From contig NC_087257.1 of assembly GCF_037042905.1 (NCBI RefSeq), positions 29,224,001 through 29,288,000 on the forward strand: a DNA stretch of 64,000 nucleotides, in the 5' to 3' direction. The position numbers were made by a program, and so were the translations under genes. The notes beneath the pieces are model-generated. The model worked only from the letters and a program-made list of their open reading frames with translations. It did no database searches and was not told the DNA's origin. Source of the DNA: Lytechinus pictus (taxonomy: Eukaryota; Echinodermata; Echinoidea; Temnopleuroida; Toxopneustidae). Within the stretch, counting starts at the first letter, position 1, and every line of letters begins with the position of its first letter. Positions 47,701-53,075 of the stretch are shown here, in pieces.

Positions 47701-48561
47701 GACAAAAATTGGCCTTCGATGCCCTTCTTGGAAAAAGATTTTGGCCTTGGGCTTGGTGCCCTCCAAAATATGAAGTATTTCAAGGCCAAACTGGCCTTGC
47801 CATAAAATGACAAAATTTAAGGCCTGGGTACACGCAGATGAATGGGATGGAATCCCTGGCTTCGTGGAGAGTAAGCATACCTTAATAAATGATTTTTGCT
47901 CTCTAGAGGCCTCCTGGCTACCCCAACCCACCATGCCCACCTGACCCTGCCCCTAAATTAATGTCTATAATAGCATCTTCTTTGGCTCGCTTCATCAAAA
48001 GCACCAATGCCAACTTCTAGCACCAGTAATGTATCTAAGCAAATAGTACCTAGCAGCTCATCAACCTTGTGACAAACACACTGAGAGTATAACGAGGAGA
48101 TCATTTGGGTGTGGAAACGACCCACAACGAACAACAACAACAACAATTAATGTCCAGCGGAGAGTAACGTATACAAAATACAAATACAATTAAAAAGTTA
48201 GAGGATTGCCAAAAACCAAAATGTGGCAAATAAAAGTGCTAAATAAAGCTTTTGGGCTTACTCCAAGATTTTGTAATACAGAATTGAAACAGTTTGGGCA
48301 GAGCTGGCATATCCAAAGCCAAATCGCCCTTTTCGGTGCCTCAAAAAACATACCTTGTTTAATAACTTTGTCTCTAGCAGAGCTGTCGGAAACCACCGGG
48401 GCGGGAGGGCGGGCACAGTCCTCAGCAAAGGGGTTGGGACCTGGTTTTAATTTTGACGCTAGTCGAGCCACTAACATGGCCAAAAGAGCTCCAATGACGC
48501 AAATTGCCAACAGAACTGGATTGGCAAAAGCCCATGTAACAATTTGGCTACTAATCGACAT
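17610..48561 (-). CDS. RETSAT: RETSAT, all-trans-retinol 13,14-reductase (complete, 10 exons)
   Basis: This FAD-dependent ER oxidoreductase saturates the 13-14 double bond of all-trans-retinol. Coding exons in transcript order are 48354-48561, 37660-37842, 36113-36357, 34913-35114, 24550-24747, 24043-24162, 22111-22362, 20660-20826, 18219-18378 and 17610-17740. All are GT-AG and the phases sum to 621 codons plus TAA; the vertebrate enzyme is about 610. A membrane segment lies at residues 15-32. The Rossmann FAD motif GSGIGG is at 86-91, followed by [15 protein letters not shown]. Family blocks [23 protein letters not shown] and [11 protein letters not shown] follow. The C-terminus is KKTK, a dilysine ER-retrieval signal. 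Intron 1 is 10.5 kb and intron 4 carries a young LTR retrotransposon in antisense. I am sure of the family; substrate use in this animal is inferred. Confidence 0.95.
18219..18378 (-). CDS. RETSAT: RETSAT exon 9
   Basis: The exon follows ACTTTCAG and precedes GTAAGT. It encodes [19 protein letters not shown] and [12 protein letters not shown], the strongest family signature near the C-terminus. Confidence 0.95.
18780..20257. mobile_element. TTAA-flanked non-autonomous element, 1.5 kb
   Basis: The ends are TTAA-AGTTGAATTAAGAAG and CTTCTTAATTCAACT-TTAA, a perfect 15-bp inverted pair. About 190 bp inside each end lies an inverted GTGTGACGTCACCGGGGGG block. It sits in RETSAT intron 8. The frame at 19312-19587 resembles no protein I know. 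Confidence 0.82.
20396..20528. mobile_element. MITE family B, copy 1
   Basis: The ends CCGTAACACAAAGCATAACGA and CATTGCTAAGCTTTGTGTTACGG are inverted. The body includes TTGTACATTGTAGTCAATG. Copy 2 is at 54008-54148. Confidence 0.72.
20533..20648. mobile_element. Short MITE-like repeat
   Basis: GGGTAGCATTTCATGAAGA and TCTTTATGAAATACCCTTG are inverted ends around an AT-rich core with GCCAATCAGATTCAAGGATT. The right end abuts RETSAT exon 8. Similar text occurs near 37866-38020. Confidence 0.5.
20660..20826 (-). CDS. RETSAT: RETSAT exon 8
   Basis: The exon follows CTACACAG and precedes GTCAGT. It encodes [16 protein letters not shown] and [11 protein letters not shown], and ends in phase 0. Confidence 0.93.
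20929..20960 (-). pseudogene. Look-alike of RETSAT exon 7 end and donor
   Basis: On the minus strand CACATGGGATAAAAGGTA followed by CTCTG and GTAAGT resembles the exon 7 end (ACATGGGATGAGAGGTA, TCCTG, GTGAGT). It lies in intron 7 and has no matching acceptor. It may be a remnant of local duplication. Confidence 0.4.
21141..21732. mobile_element. TTAA-flanked MITE, family C copy 1
   Basis: It reads TTAA-AGGAGAATGAAAC to GTTTCATTCTCCT-TTAA. It is collinear along its whole length with 59477-60068, with few differences by eye. Internal inverted text (TCGAGATCACTAATGC against GCATTAGTGATCTCGA) makes most of it a hairpin. Confidence 0.88.
22111..22362 (-). CDS. RETSAT: RETSAT exon 7
   Basis: The exon follows CTCCTCAG and precedes GTGAGT. 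It encodes [18 protein letters not shown] and [21 protein letters not shown] short look-alike of its last 30 bases with its donor lies at 20929-20960. Confidence 0.94.
22401..22642. repeat. 121-bp direct tandem duplication
   Basis: Two adjacent units start TATATGTAATTGTCAG at 22401 and 22522. They lie just outside the RETSAT exon 7 acceptor and differ at few sites. Confidence 0.88.
23131..23554. mobile_element. TTAA-flanked MITE
   Basis: The ends are TTAA-GCCGACCGCACACCTTACGA and TCGTAAGGTGTAAGGTGGCC-T-TTAA. They are inverted with a few mismatches. It is in RETSAT intron 6. Confidence 0.75.
23607..23750. mobile_element. Small palindromic MITE
   Basis: GACATTTGCTCTGGCGACAA at the left is inverted as TTGTCGCAGGAGCAAATGTC at the right. 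The spacer of about 85 bases contains ACCCTAACCCTAC. Its ends match the element near 9630-9660. Confidence 0.7.
24043..24162 (-). CDS. RETSAT: RETSAT exon 6
   Basis: The exon follows TTATTTCAG and uses the donor GTGAAT, which is weak. It encodes [16 protein letters not shown] and [17 protein letters not shown]. Phases on both sides agree. Confidence 0.9.
24275..24497 (+). repeat. (CATC/CATT)n tetranucleotide microsatellite
   Basis: Imperfect CATC and CATT units run for about 220 bp in RETSAT intron 5, ending about 50 bases from exon 5. Confidence 0.92.
24550..24747 (-). CDS. RETSAT: RETSAT exon 5
   Basis: The exon follows TTTCTAG and precedes GTGAGT. It encodes [32 protein letters not shown] and a [11 protein letters not shown] segment, a well-conserved part of the family. 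Confidence 0.94.
24926..25012 (+). repeat. GATGAT microsatellite
   Basis: Imperfect GAT/GGT triplets occur here, similar to but shorter than the tract at 5158-5762. Confidence 0.85.
25142..25984. mobile_element. Tandem-repeat transposon copy 1, left part
   Basis: The element starts near CAAGTGGAACGCC with GTCTCGCCTGCAT at 25164-25176, inverted at 34510-34522. Inside are repeats of about 165 bp, each with ATTGACC, TGACCTTTGACC, GGTCATGTGACC and AACTAGATCCATAAA. The LTR retrotransposon interrupts it at 25985. Confidence 0.8.
25985..27553 (+). repeat. 5' LTR of Gmr1-like retrotransposon
   Basis: The 1569-bp repeat starts TGTAGGATCTTAC and ends GTGACA. It matches the 3' LTR with about seven substitutions and one base indel that I could find. 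A TATATATAT run near 26442 may belong to the promoter. A short frame at 26548-26796 recurs in the other LTR and is probably chance. Confidence 0.95.
27556..27594 (+). promoter_or_regulatory. Primer-binding site, complementary to tRNA-Pro
   Basis: Two bases after the LTR, TGGGGGCTTGTCCGGGAG begins a stretch whose complement reads as a tRNA 3' half. It gives CCA, a C discriminator, acceptor strand, T arm with GGTTCGA, variable loop and GTGCGAGAG of the anticodon stem. As I recall tRNA-Pro, it fits best. The usual primer match is 10-18 nt; here it spans about 39. Confidence 0.75.
27595..27713 (+). other. Retrotransposon leader
   Basis: This is the untranslated stretch between the primer-binding site and the gag-pol start. 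It contains a run of CAAGCTTCTGGCACAAGC and an AT-rich segment. Confidence 0.7.
27714..32219 (+). CDS. Gag-Pol polyprotein of Gmr1-like Ty3/gypsy retrotransposon
   Basis: A single open frame of 1501 codons starts at ACCATGG and ends TAA. Gag has a coiled N-terminus and a SCAN-like capsid region at about residues 160-250, then a CX2CX4HX4C knuckle at 296-309. The protease has DTG at 430-432. Integrase comes next, with an HHCC finger from H633, D703, D763 and E799 (DD35E) and a WKGPFKV GPY/F-type tail. Reverse transcriptase follows with D1176 and YLDD at 1237-1239 region, then RNase H with D1387, ending DFLSRL. Sequences are Ty3/gypsy-like, but integrase precedes reverse transcriptase, the order that defines Gmr1-like elements. 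No stop, frameshift or envelope gene is seen, so it may be active. It is antisense to RETSAT. Confidence 0.95.
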   Translation: MDSNLFELGKELGFTGQDLLSFVEQREKVARDERHAAREDRQQQIELQKQEGMLLDKKLELARIQSSSEVGSSDGDRRSLAPSPKLPPFTEGKDSMDAYLNRFERYAENQGWPQTSWAISLSALLRGKSLDVYSRLSADQAKDYATLKDALLKRFELTADDFRKKFRFSNPEVGETPSQFVVRLSHYLDKWIELSEAQHSYDGIVQLLLMQQVLEKGGQALALFLKERKPKSADEMAGLADTFVEAHGGHYGVPKKNSPLMNHKSKPKGSTAVSNAPIAENKVKGEQSGHRRKGPCFVCNKMGHFAQDCNVRLQGASLVSSQKPPIGKRRNQKNQLRETQEDLVGKQTSGSCPTCSSSGSQETQITDSIELGEFLVSSAEYIESPSKEILEIEKHREVTSMCATCKRRWHDKLPVRNGKLESYDVSVLRDTGCSGVIVKKSLILPEQFTGQSKWCVLIDQTIRKFPIARVNIDSPWFVGKVEALCVETPVFDVVLGEIDNVRPAKDPIPNWKPGQPCKSHDNVNMAVQTRAQVREAQRPRPTLKVPSAIPDVSSEDIKEAQMADPTLKKAMEYASLNSKDREDSEISGHSSYFVFDGGLLHRVFQPKSVLSGNEVRQLVVPKPYRQAVLKLAHESIMGGHQGVKKVTDKVLANFYWPGVQADITRYCRSCDICQRTVPKGRIPKVPLGKMPVIDVPFLRVAVDLVGPIKPVTARKNMYILTIVDYATRYPEAVALANIETSTVAEAMVEVFCRVGVPQEILSDRGTQFTSEMMREVGRLLSIRQLTTTPYHPACNGLVERFNQTLKQILKRVCADRPSDWDRYLAPVLFAYRAAPQASLGFSPFELLYGRQVRGPLEILKELWSGQANDSELKTTYQYIVDLKDRLESTMEVAQEELSKSTSRNMRYYNAKSRVRKFVAGDKVLLLLPSDHNKLLLQWKGPFKVVHKLSDLDYRLDMNGKVKTFHANLLKRYIDRAEKPDVPSSVDKSEEDTTSAGALEVVVGASVIDGYEDTSQETPSIPSSIRIGIPVLEAQETIDDVELGSDLSTQQRHEVSSLLEDFPDVMTDVPGKTLLGSHSIRLTSADPIRQRPYPVPHALRSVIQDETEKMVKMGVIEKSNSPYSSPIVIVKKSDGSNRFCIDFRRLNRITIFDAEPLPSADEIFASLSESCYFSKVDLSKGYWQIPLSEDAKAKTAFQSPSGLFQFRVMPFGLVNAPATFSRVMRSLLADMKHVTNYLDDILIHTSTWSEHISTLYELLGRLRAAGLTARPSKCQLGCTKVEFLGHIVQAGKIQPMLDKVEKIRDAKKPETKKQLRAFIGLASYYRRFIPNFASKASRLTDKTRNREPNQLKWTAEEEAAFKVLKESLTQSPILCLPDVQKKFILRTDASSTGLGAVLLQEHDGEKQPVAYASRKLLPREQAYSTIERECLGLVWGISKFRVYLEGTDFVLETDHKPLLYLNRAKCINSRVMRWALSLQPFRYRIEAIRGSENVGADFLSRL
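32220..32488 (+). other. Retrotransposon 3' non-coding region with short purine tract
   Basis: A non-coding stretch of 269 bases separates the gag-pol stop and 3' LTR. The likely polypurine tract is the short TTGGGGAG at 32478-32485, four bases before the LTR start. Confidence 0.65.
32489..34058 (+). repeat. 3' LTR of Gmr1-like retrotransposon
   Basis: The 1570-bp repeat starts TGTAGGATCTTAT and ends GTGACA. It is nearly identical to 25985-27553. The outer flanks (CCAAG before the 5' LTR, TGAACT after this one) are not a target duplication. Confidence 0.95.
34059..34527. mobile_element. Tandem-repeat transposon copy 1, right part
   Basis: The repeat phase resumes at TGAACTAGATCC after the LTR element. 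The copy ends with GCCGCCGCCGCCGTC and ATGCAGGCGAGAC, the inverted counterpart of the left end. Two more TGACCTTTGACCT motifs are at 34141 and 34307. Confidence 0.8.
34560..34770. repeat. Degenerate GACTTGACTC-type repeat
   Basis: Loose repeats of ACTTGACTCGA and related words fill the stretch. No longer unit is clear. Confidence 0.5.
34913..35114 (-). CDS. RETSAT: RETSAT exon 4
   Basis: The exon follows ATGTGCAG and precedes GTGAGT. It encodes [16 protein letters not shown] to [13 protein letters not shown]. Intron 4 after it is 10.2 kb because of nested transposons. Confidence 0.92.
35228..35698. mobile_element. MITE with 30-bp inverted ends
   Basis: TGTGACCTGCCGTCCCCAAA at the left pairs with TTTTGGGGTGGTAGGTCACA at the right. 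The inner AACAATAAGT and ACTTATTGGTG also pair. Internal AAGTTTGGGTTTCACT and AGTGAAACTTCCAAG are inverted too. It is in RETSAT intron 3. Confidence 0.75.
36113..36357 (-). CDS. RETSAT: RETSAT exon 3
   Basis: The exon follows TTTGTCAG and precedes GTAGAA. It encodes [26 protein letters not shown] and [11 protein letters not shown], matching the family order. It ends in phase 0. Confidence 0.93.
36413..36605 (-). mobile_element. tRNA-derived SINE
   Basis: Read on the minus strand, a tRNA-like head has A box TAGCTCAGTCGGTAGAGC and B box GGTTCGATTCCC. The body carries AGTGCCCTTTGGTAAGGC. Family members lie at 3555-3620 and 57868-58195. Confidence 0.75.
36966..37337. mobile_element. Long palindrome, arms about 180 bp
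   Basis: The left arm from GTGACGTCATC to GGCCTGGTTC is mirrored by GAACCAGGCC to GATGACGTCAC. The loop is about nine bases near 37150. Differences are scattered and few. It lies in RETSAT intron 2. Confidence 0.88.
37440..37602 (-). pseudogene. Partial decayed copy of RETSAT exon 2
   Basis: On the minus strand it reads [19 protein letters not shown] and [16 protein letters not shown], collinear with the second half of exon 2. The acceptor side and GSGIGG motif are absent, and the donor position reads GGAAAGTT instead of GGTAAGT. It continues the same frame as exon 2 without a stop through the intervening intron. Confidence 0.8.
37660..37842 (-). CDS. RETSAT: RETSAT exon 2, FAD-binding motif
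   Basis: The exon follows CTTTCTGCAG and precedes GTAAGT. It encodes [17 protein letters not shown] and [17 protein letters not shown], the dinucleotide-binding fold. It is flanked downstream by a decayed partial copy at 37440-37602. Confidence 0.95.
37866..38022. mobile_element. Short MITE-like repeat
   Basis: CCTGTTTCATAAAGACTTC and CAAGCTTTATGAAACTGG are imperfect inverted ends. The core TAACCAATCATATTGAAGGATTTCAGTAGC resembles that of 20533-20648. Confidence 0.5.
38023..39760. other. RETSAT intron 1, no gene seen
   Basis: AT-rich DNA with a GT microsatellite at about 39036-39066. A TGACTCACTCTGTA stretch near 39308 resembles a mariner terminus, but I find no partner end. Confidence 0.5.
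39765..39835. mobile_element. SINE tail fragment
   Basis: The text TTTATATAGCGCTCTTC and CACAGCGCTTTACAAATG matches the tail region of the SINE at 57868-58195. Confidence 0.5.
39836..40818. other. RETSAT intron 1, no gene seen
   Basis: AT-rich DNA without coding signal or clear element ends. Confidence 0.5.
40819..41715. mobile_element. GC-rich non-autonomous transposon with CTCGAG palindromes
   Basis: The end GGCCGTCTGCACCATCCCGA is inverted as TCGGGATGGTGCAGCACCGCC. AATCTCGAGATT is perfect at 40946, 41634 and 41673 and nearly so at 40892. GGTGCAGACG occurs three times. Short frames at 41070-41457 lack any recognisable domain. Confidence 0.78.
42510..43500. mobile_element. Tc1/mariner-type non-autonomous element, 987 bp
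   Basis: The termini TA-CAGTGCGTATCAAAAAAAA and TTTTTTTTGATACGCACTG-TA are inverted over about 30 bp and flanked by TA. Starting with CAGT is typical of the superfamily. No DDE transposase frame remains; the 74-codon frame at 42784 is not convincing. Confidence 0.85.
43703..44704. mobile_element. Tandem-repeat transposon, copy 2 (truncated)
   Basis: The left end repeats CAAGTGGAACGCC and GTCTCGCCTGCAT of copy 1. Six repeat units of about 165 bp follow. TGACCTTTGACCT occurs at 43972, 44461 and 44643 and a one-base variant at 44135. The right inverted end is missing. Confidence 0.82.
44735..45096. repeat. Periodic CTCGCGCTTCGCGCTC repeat, block 1
   Basis: CpG-rich words (GCTCGCGCTTCGCGCTC and variants) recur at about 44735, 44842, 44961 and 45080, spaced 107-119 bases in AT-rich DNA. 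It looks like degenerate tandem units of about 115 bp. Confidence 0.7.
45290..45440. repeat. Degenerate GGCC/TGCCCTTT repeat
   Basis: Words such as GATGCCCTTTAAAA, GGCCAAAAAGGC and GTGCCCTTTTTTCAAA recur. Related text appears at 47630-47815 and 51430-51730. The family is not identified. Confidence 0.4.
45441..46014. other. RETSAT intron 1, no gene seen
   Basis: Non-coding DNA with a short CA microsatellite near 45571 and A-runs. Confidence 0.5.
46015..47325 (+). repeat. Polypyrimidine tract, about 1.3 kb
   Basis: The plus strand is almost wholly C and T (TTTC, TTCC and TTTTTC units), with two copies of CAAAGAATGAAGGAAAC at about 46839 and 47004. The 329-codon Ser/Phe/Leu frame is a repeat artefact. 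Confidence 0.93.
47326..48189. other. Non-coding DNA with dispersed repeat text
   Basis: 47630-47815 has the GGCC/TGCCCTT repeat and the small palindrome CTTGCCCAACTGGGCAAG. 48130-48148 is an ACA repeat. A minus-strand frame of 62 codons at 47958-48146 is unrecognised. Confidence 0.45.
48354..48561 (-). CDS. RETSAT: RETSAT exon 1, start and membrane anchor
   Basis: ATG is at 48561-48559. The exon encodes [10 protein letters not shown], a hydrophobic helix ([18 protein letters not shown]) and the [13 protein letters not shown] segment, which resembles the vertebrate N-terminus. It ends before GTATGT in phase 1. Confidence 0.92.
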
Positions 48562-48840
48562 GATGGATTCTCTAAAAGTGTTAAAATCAATCAGTTTTCA
48601 ATATTTCTTCCCCACTGCCACTGAGTAACACTAATAGCTGATTCGAGCGCTGTCGCTAGTACAGTGTAAATGCACACACACGTGTACAGTGTACACGTAC
48701 ACGTACACACACACGCAACCGGAGCTGATTTTCGTGGTTAGCTCAAAGCATGGACCCAGCTTCATACTAGGCTAGCTGGACAGACCCATTCTGTTTTCCA
48801 TTATCGAATACTGGTACTCCGGTACTAGTAATTTGAAAGG
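48562..48840 (-). promoter_or_regulatory. Putative RETSAT 5' UTR and promoter region
   Basis: This is the stretch directly upstream of the RETSAT start codon. It has no obvious TATA box. An alternating CA/CG/TA run (ACACACGTGTACAGTG onward) lies at 48672-48718. The assignment rests on position only, and an upstream 5' UTR exon is possible. Confidence 0.35.
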
Positions 48841-49324
48841 GATTAATTTCAAACTGACCTTGAGTGTGCGAATCGTAAAAAAGATCTAAAATTGAAGAAG
48901 ATTCTTAAATAAATGTTGAAATAAAGTCTTTCGAATACACTAATTTTTGTTTCATTGAAAAAAATGCAGACCTATTTCGAACCAGGTTTGGGAGGTAAGA
49001 CTAGTCAGTGGCCTGGGAATAATTATATGAAAATGAGTCAGAGGAAAACCAGGGGGGGGGGGGGCTCCGAATGGCTCCACTTGATATTCACCCTGTGTTA
49101 GGGGTCAAGGGGAGGGGCTATTAGATCATAAGCACACACCCCAAAAGGGGGTAAATCGATATTTTTCATTTTTAAGCCAGATTGAATATGCAAGTAAGTT
49201 AAAAAGAAAAATAATAAAATATATATACTGTCGGCCTATAGGCCTATTTTGCATGAACGAAATTGAAGTAGTTATATCCTAAATAATTAGATTTTTTTCT
49301 GTACAATTATGTTTATTTATCATG

Positions 49325-50140
49325 GAGGGAGAACGCGCAGTTGGTTTATGGGAAGGCTAGCAAGAGGTTGTACTTTCTCCGCAAGTTAAAATCCTTCCAT
49401 GTCAAGTTGACAACACAATATTAACTCTGTTCTATAATTCAGTTATTAAAAGTGTCCTTCTCTTCAATGTATTATGTGTATTTGGCAATCTCTCTAAAGA
49501 TGACAAGATGAAACTGGAAAAGCCCCGTAAAATAGCGCAAAGAATAATAGGAGTAGATTTAGCCTCTATCGAATCCCACTGTATAGATCAGATCTTAGGA
49601 AAAGTCCGCTTAATTATGAAAGACACTTCTCATCCACTTAATCATTACTACTCATTCAATCGTTCTGGCATAAGACTTCGTCCCACTCCAACCCGCCTTT
49701 CCCGTTTTAGAAATTCATTCATACCCGACTCTATCCACAAATTCAACTCACAAGCTCAACGTTAAATAAACTTCTGTTCCCAGCGAAATGATGAAATTAT
49801 GTACTGATATCCCGGAAAGTTTCATGATAATGATAATAGTCATATAAAAGCAATAGTAGTGATGATGATGGCAACAATAATAATGATAATAATAATAATG
49901 TCAATAATAATTATAACAATATTTGAATGCTAATAATTTTGATAAGTATTCTGGATGACTCAAACTTTTGCAAATGTTTTGTTGTATATGCTTCATACCT
50001 GTGTAACTTATTTGTTTCTTTGTTTGATTTTGTTCATGCATGTCTAAGGTATATTACACCAGTGGAAAACAAATTTCTTTGTAATCATGTTTGCGAAGAC
50101 AAAATAAATATCTTGTATATCTTGTATATCTTGTATATTT
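49325..50140 (+). mobile_element. CR1/L2-like LINE, dead 3' end
   Basis: The frame VYGKASKRLYFLRKLKSF stops, then a shifted frame reads LFYNSVIKSVLLFNVLCVFG, and then KIAQRIIGV, SHPLNHYYSF and FRNSFIPDSIHKFNS. This is the conserved C-terminal region of CR1/L2-group reverse transcriptases. An AT-rich 3' UTR ends in three copies of TTGTATATC. It is 5'-truncated and frameshifted. Confidence 0.82.
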
Positions 50141-51280
50141 AGTTAAATTTCTTATTTCATATTTTTGGGGGTGTTCAAGGCCTAAAAAAAACTTAACGAC
50201 CTGCATTGGGCTACTTATCCATGCTTATAGGCCTATATCATTTTATGGGCCTACATTTCCAGCTTGTAAAAGATTGGGAAGCTGCATTTTTTAATGCAGT
50301 TGCCATGCCTATTGATCGTTTCCCCCATTGTGTAAGCTTAAGATCAGGATGTGGACTAATATGGCTCTTATTATCATCATTATTTTAAGTCCCCTGAGTG
50401 CACCGGAACACCTAAATTGTCCTCCCGTCCCCTCCACCCCTCCCCGCGCACGCTATAGAGATCACAACAGATTGATTATCTGAAAACTTTGGATCTGTTG
50501 TTGCTGTTGTTTTCTTGGTTTTTTTTAAGGCGCGTACCATTCAGATATTATTATTTACGCTTCTCATAAATTAGTCTGTGCCATTGGTAACCTCATCATG
50601 TGTTTTTTAACAGCCTAATATAAATGGGTGATTATAAAACAATGCAAGTTTTACATTAATATTCAAAATGTCGGCCTAGTCACAGAGGCTATATAGAGGA
50701 CTTTTTTTTTTTGCATGAGATCAGGGTGGGCCATAATGCAAATATTAGTTTGACAAATTTTGGGAATTCTGAGCTCTATAATAGAGGATCGCTTTTAAGG
50801 ACCAGTTTCAGTGATCATTACATTAAAAGTCTATTAATTTCTGGAATTGTTTATTGAATATATTTCAATGAACAGCATAGCCCTCTCAAGAAAAAAAGGG
50901 TCTTTCCGTATACAGCATGCACAGTATGTCTCGGATTTAATTGTGGTCAATTATTGAAAGTATATAAAAAGCAACTTCATTCCAACCAAAAGTTGGTTTT
51001 AATTTTTAAAAAGACCAAATTCAAACAAGCATGATGTTGAAAAATGTTACAGAAATCGGACGTAAATTTTTTTTTTAATTTCACATTTTTTTACATTTGA
51101 TTCGATTTATTGTTTTCTTCTGCATTCATAACATTCGTATACTACAGTTTTCATTTGCATGATAAACATAATTATATTAATTACTTTTTGAAGGGCGTGG
51201 GCTGGTTTAAGCATGGGGGTGCACATCCTGGGAGGTGGAACTAAAGTTTGGAAATCAGCCGCTGAAAGCCAGGGTATATT
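50141..51280. other. Intergenic DNA, no gene seen
   Basis: AT-rich sequence with homopolymer runs and no recognisable frames. Confidence 0.5.
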
Positions 51281-51284
51281 AAAA

Positions 51285-51860
51285 ATTTCAGCTTGCGCTT
51301 CGCGCTCGCGTTAAATATTTTGTTGGATACACATCTTTTTCATAATTACAAAAAGTGCTCGGAATGTTTAATTTTCATGTCTCATTACATGAAATGTCCA
51401 AAAGTTTGAGCTCGCGATTTAGGCTCGCAACATCTCGCAAGGATGCCCTTTTAATTAGCGCCATAACTGACCAAAAAGCCAGTTTTACAAATTCAGATTT
51501 GAAAATCTTTCAAAAAAGGCTTGCTCGCTAACTCTCTCGCGGAAAAAAATAAATGTTAAATATATATCTAATCAATCAGAAATCACTTCAAAAGGCTTTG
51601 CTCAAATTAAATACGAAAAGACATACAACAGTACTACTTCACGCAGATGATAATATCATGGTGAAAATATCTGTGTACACCAAAACGCCCCCTTTGACAT
51701 AAAATGCCCTTTAATTTTGGCTTTGCCCCCAAACCAAATTACGTTCCGCCGTCTCTGCTGTTTATGATTACAAAAACTGCTCCGAACGTCTAGTTATGAT
51801 ATTAAGGATTTTAGCTCGGCCTTCGTGCTCTATATTATGAAACAGGCAAAATCATATCCC
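51285..51860. repeat. Periodic CTCGCGCTTCGCGCTC repeat, block 2
   Basis: CAGCTTGCGCTTCGCGCTCG at 51289 and GAGCTCGCGATTTAGGCTCG at 51408 are 119 bases apart. A weaker GCTCGCTAACTCTCTCGC follows near 51523 and TCGGCCTTCGTGCTC near 51815. It is the same family as 44735-45096. Confidence 0.6.
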
Positions 51861-51989
51861 CCTTCTGCGCCCTATAGTTTAAAATCCTGGTGCCCCCACT
51901 GTCTATAGTGACAGATCTGATTTCTTACCTGTTATAAAGTCAGTGATACTGATAGTAAGGTGTAAGGAACATAGTCGAAAGATTATAAA

Positions 51990-52140
51990 TCTTCCTCATT
52001 CCCCTGTTCTTCTTCCTTCTCTTCTCCTCCCCTTCTTCTTTCTCCTCCTCCTCCTCTTCTTTCTCCTCCTCTTTTTCTTCTTCTCCTCCTTCTTCCATCT
52101 TCTTTTTATTCTTCCTTCATCTTTCAATTCTTCTTTTTTC
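51990..52140 (+). repeat. CT-rich (TTCTCC)n tract
   Basis: Imperfect CTCCT/TTCTT units are low complexity and not coding. Confidence 0.85.
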
Positions 52141-52157
52141 TTCTGTTACTGTTGTTA

Positions 52158-52354
52158 TCACTCTTAAAAATGTTGGGCAACATACGGTCCACACAACAAT
52201 TGGTTAAAACTTTATCCAATTCTGGGTAGTTTTACACCAATAATGTGTGCTTTGGGTGAAAACTACACAGTATTGGTGTAAAACTACCCAGAATTGGATA
52301 AAGTTTTAACCAATTGTTGTGTGGACCGTATGTTGCCCAACATTTTTAAGAGTG
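52158..52354. mobile_element. Near-perfect palindromic MITE
   Basis: Arms of about 82 bases pair almost without mismatch. ACTCTTAAAAATGTTGGGC at the left is matched by GCCCAACATTTTTAAGAGT at the right. The loop is about 31 bases. Flanks are CAC/GTG-like. Confidence 0.9.
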
Positions 52355-52372
52355 TATACCATTGATATTACT

Positions 52373-52578
52373 ACACTCTAAAATAAAAAACTAAAATGAA
52401 AGGTTAGAGGTGTTACAACCTTTTCTAAACGTAGCATTTACCACTTTAAACATGTTTTTGGTTCGACCTAACATTAATAATGTTGGAGTCAGCTTTCTGC
52501 AAGGTTGTATAAAACATTTGGAAAAGGATGTCACTCCTCCAACCTTTCTGATTAACATTTCATTTTTAGAGTGTATCA
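52373..52578. mobile_element. MITE with ACACTCTAAAA ends
   Basis: ACACTCTAAAATAAAAAAC and CATTTCATTTTTAGAGTGT are inverted; inner GAAAGGTTAGAGGTG and CCTCCAACCTTTC pair too. It directly follows the palindrome at 52158 and shares its terminal bases. Confidence 0.75.
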
Positions 52579-52724
52579 TCATTTTTAAATATTGTTATCA
52601 TCATCCTACACCTCATCACCAGTATCATCTATTATCATAGTTATCATGATCATCAATCACTATTATCAACATCTTCGATAATGCTATAATGCGATAATCA
52701 TCATCATCATCAGCAGCAGCAGCA

Positions 52725-52955
52725 GTAGCCTCTTGTCGAGGCCCTGTCGGCTGCTTTCCGAGCGAACATGGCAAAGCAAGGGAGAGAGTAGCCTCTTGTC
52801 GAGGCCCTGTCGGCTGCTTTCCGAGCGAACATGGCAAAGCAAGGGAGAGAGCGAAGCAGAGCGCCGCGCCAGGCCTAATTCGCTTCGCGAATTAGGGAAT
52901 CCTTCGCTTCGCTCGGGAAGCAGCCGCCAGGGCCTCGACAAGAGGCTACAGCAGC
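52725..52955. mobile_element. GC-rich foldback inserted in a CAG repeat
   Basis: A 63-bp unit starting TAGCCTCTTGTCGAGG occurs twice at about 52726 and 52789. It is followed by an inverted copy ending CCTCGACAAGAGGCTA. Between them is the palindrome CTAATTCGCTTCGCGAATTAG. CAGCAGCAG flanks both sides. Confidence 0.82.
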
Positions 52956-52997
52956 AGCAGCGTCATCATCATCACCACCATCATCATCATCACCACC

Positions 52998-53030
<33 letters not shown>

Positions 53031-53075
53031 GTCATCATCACCATAATCATCATCATCATCATTATGTACCATCAT
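52956..53075 (+). repeat. CAT/CAC microsatellite
   Basis: Imperfect CAT and CAC triplets form the third tract of this kind in the window. Confidence 0.9.
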
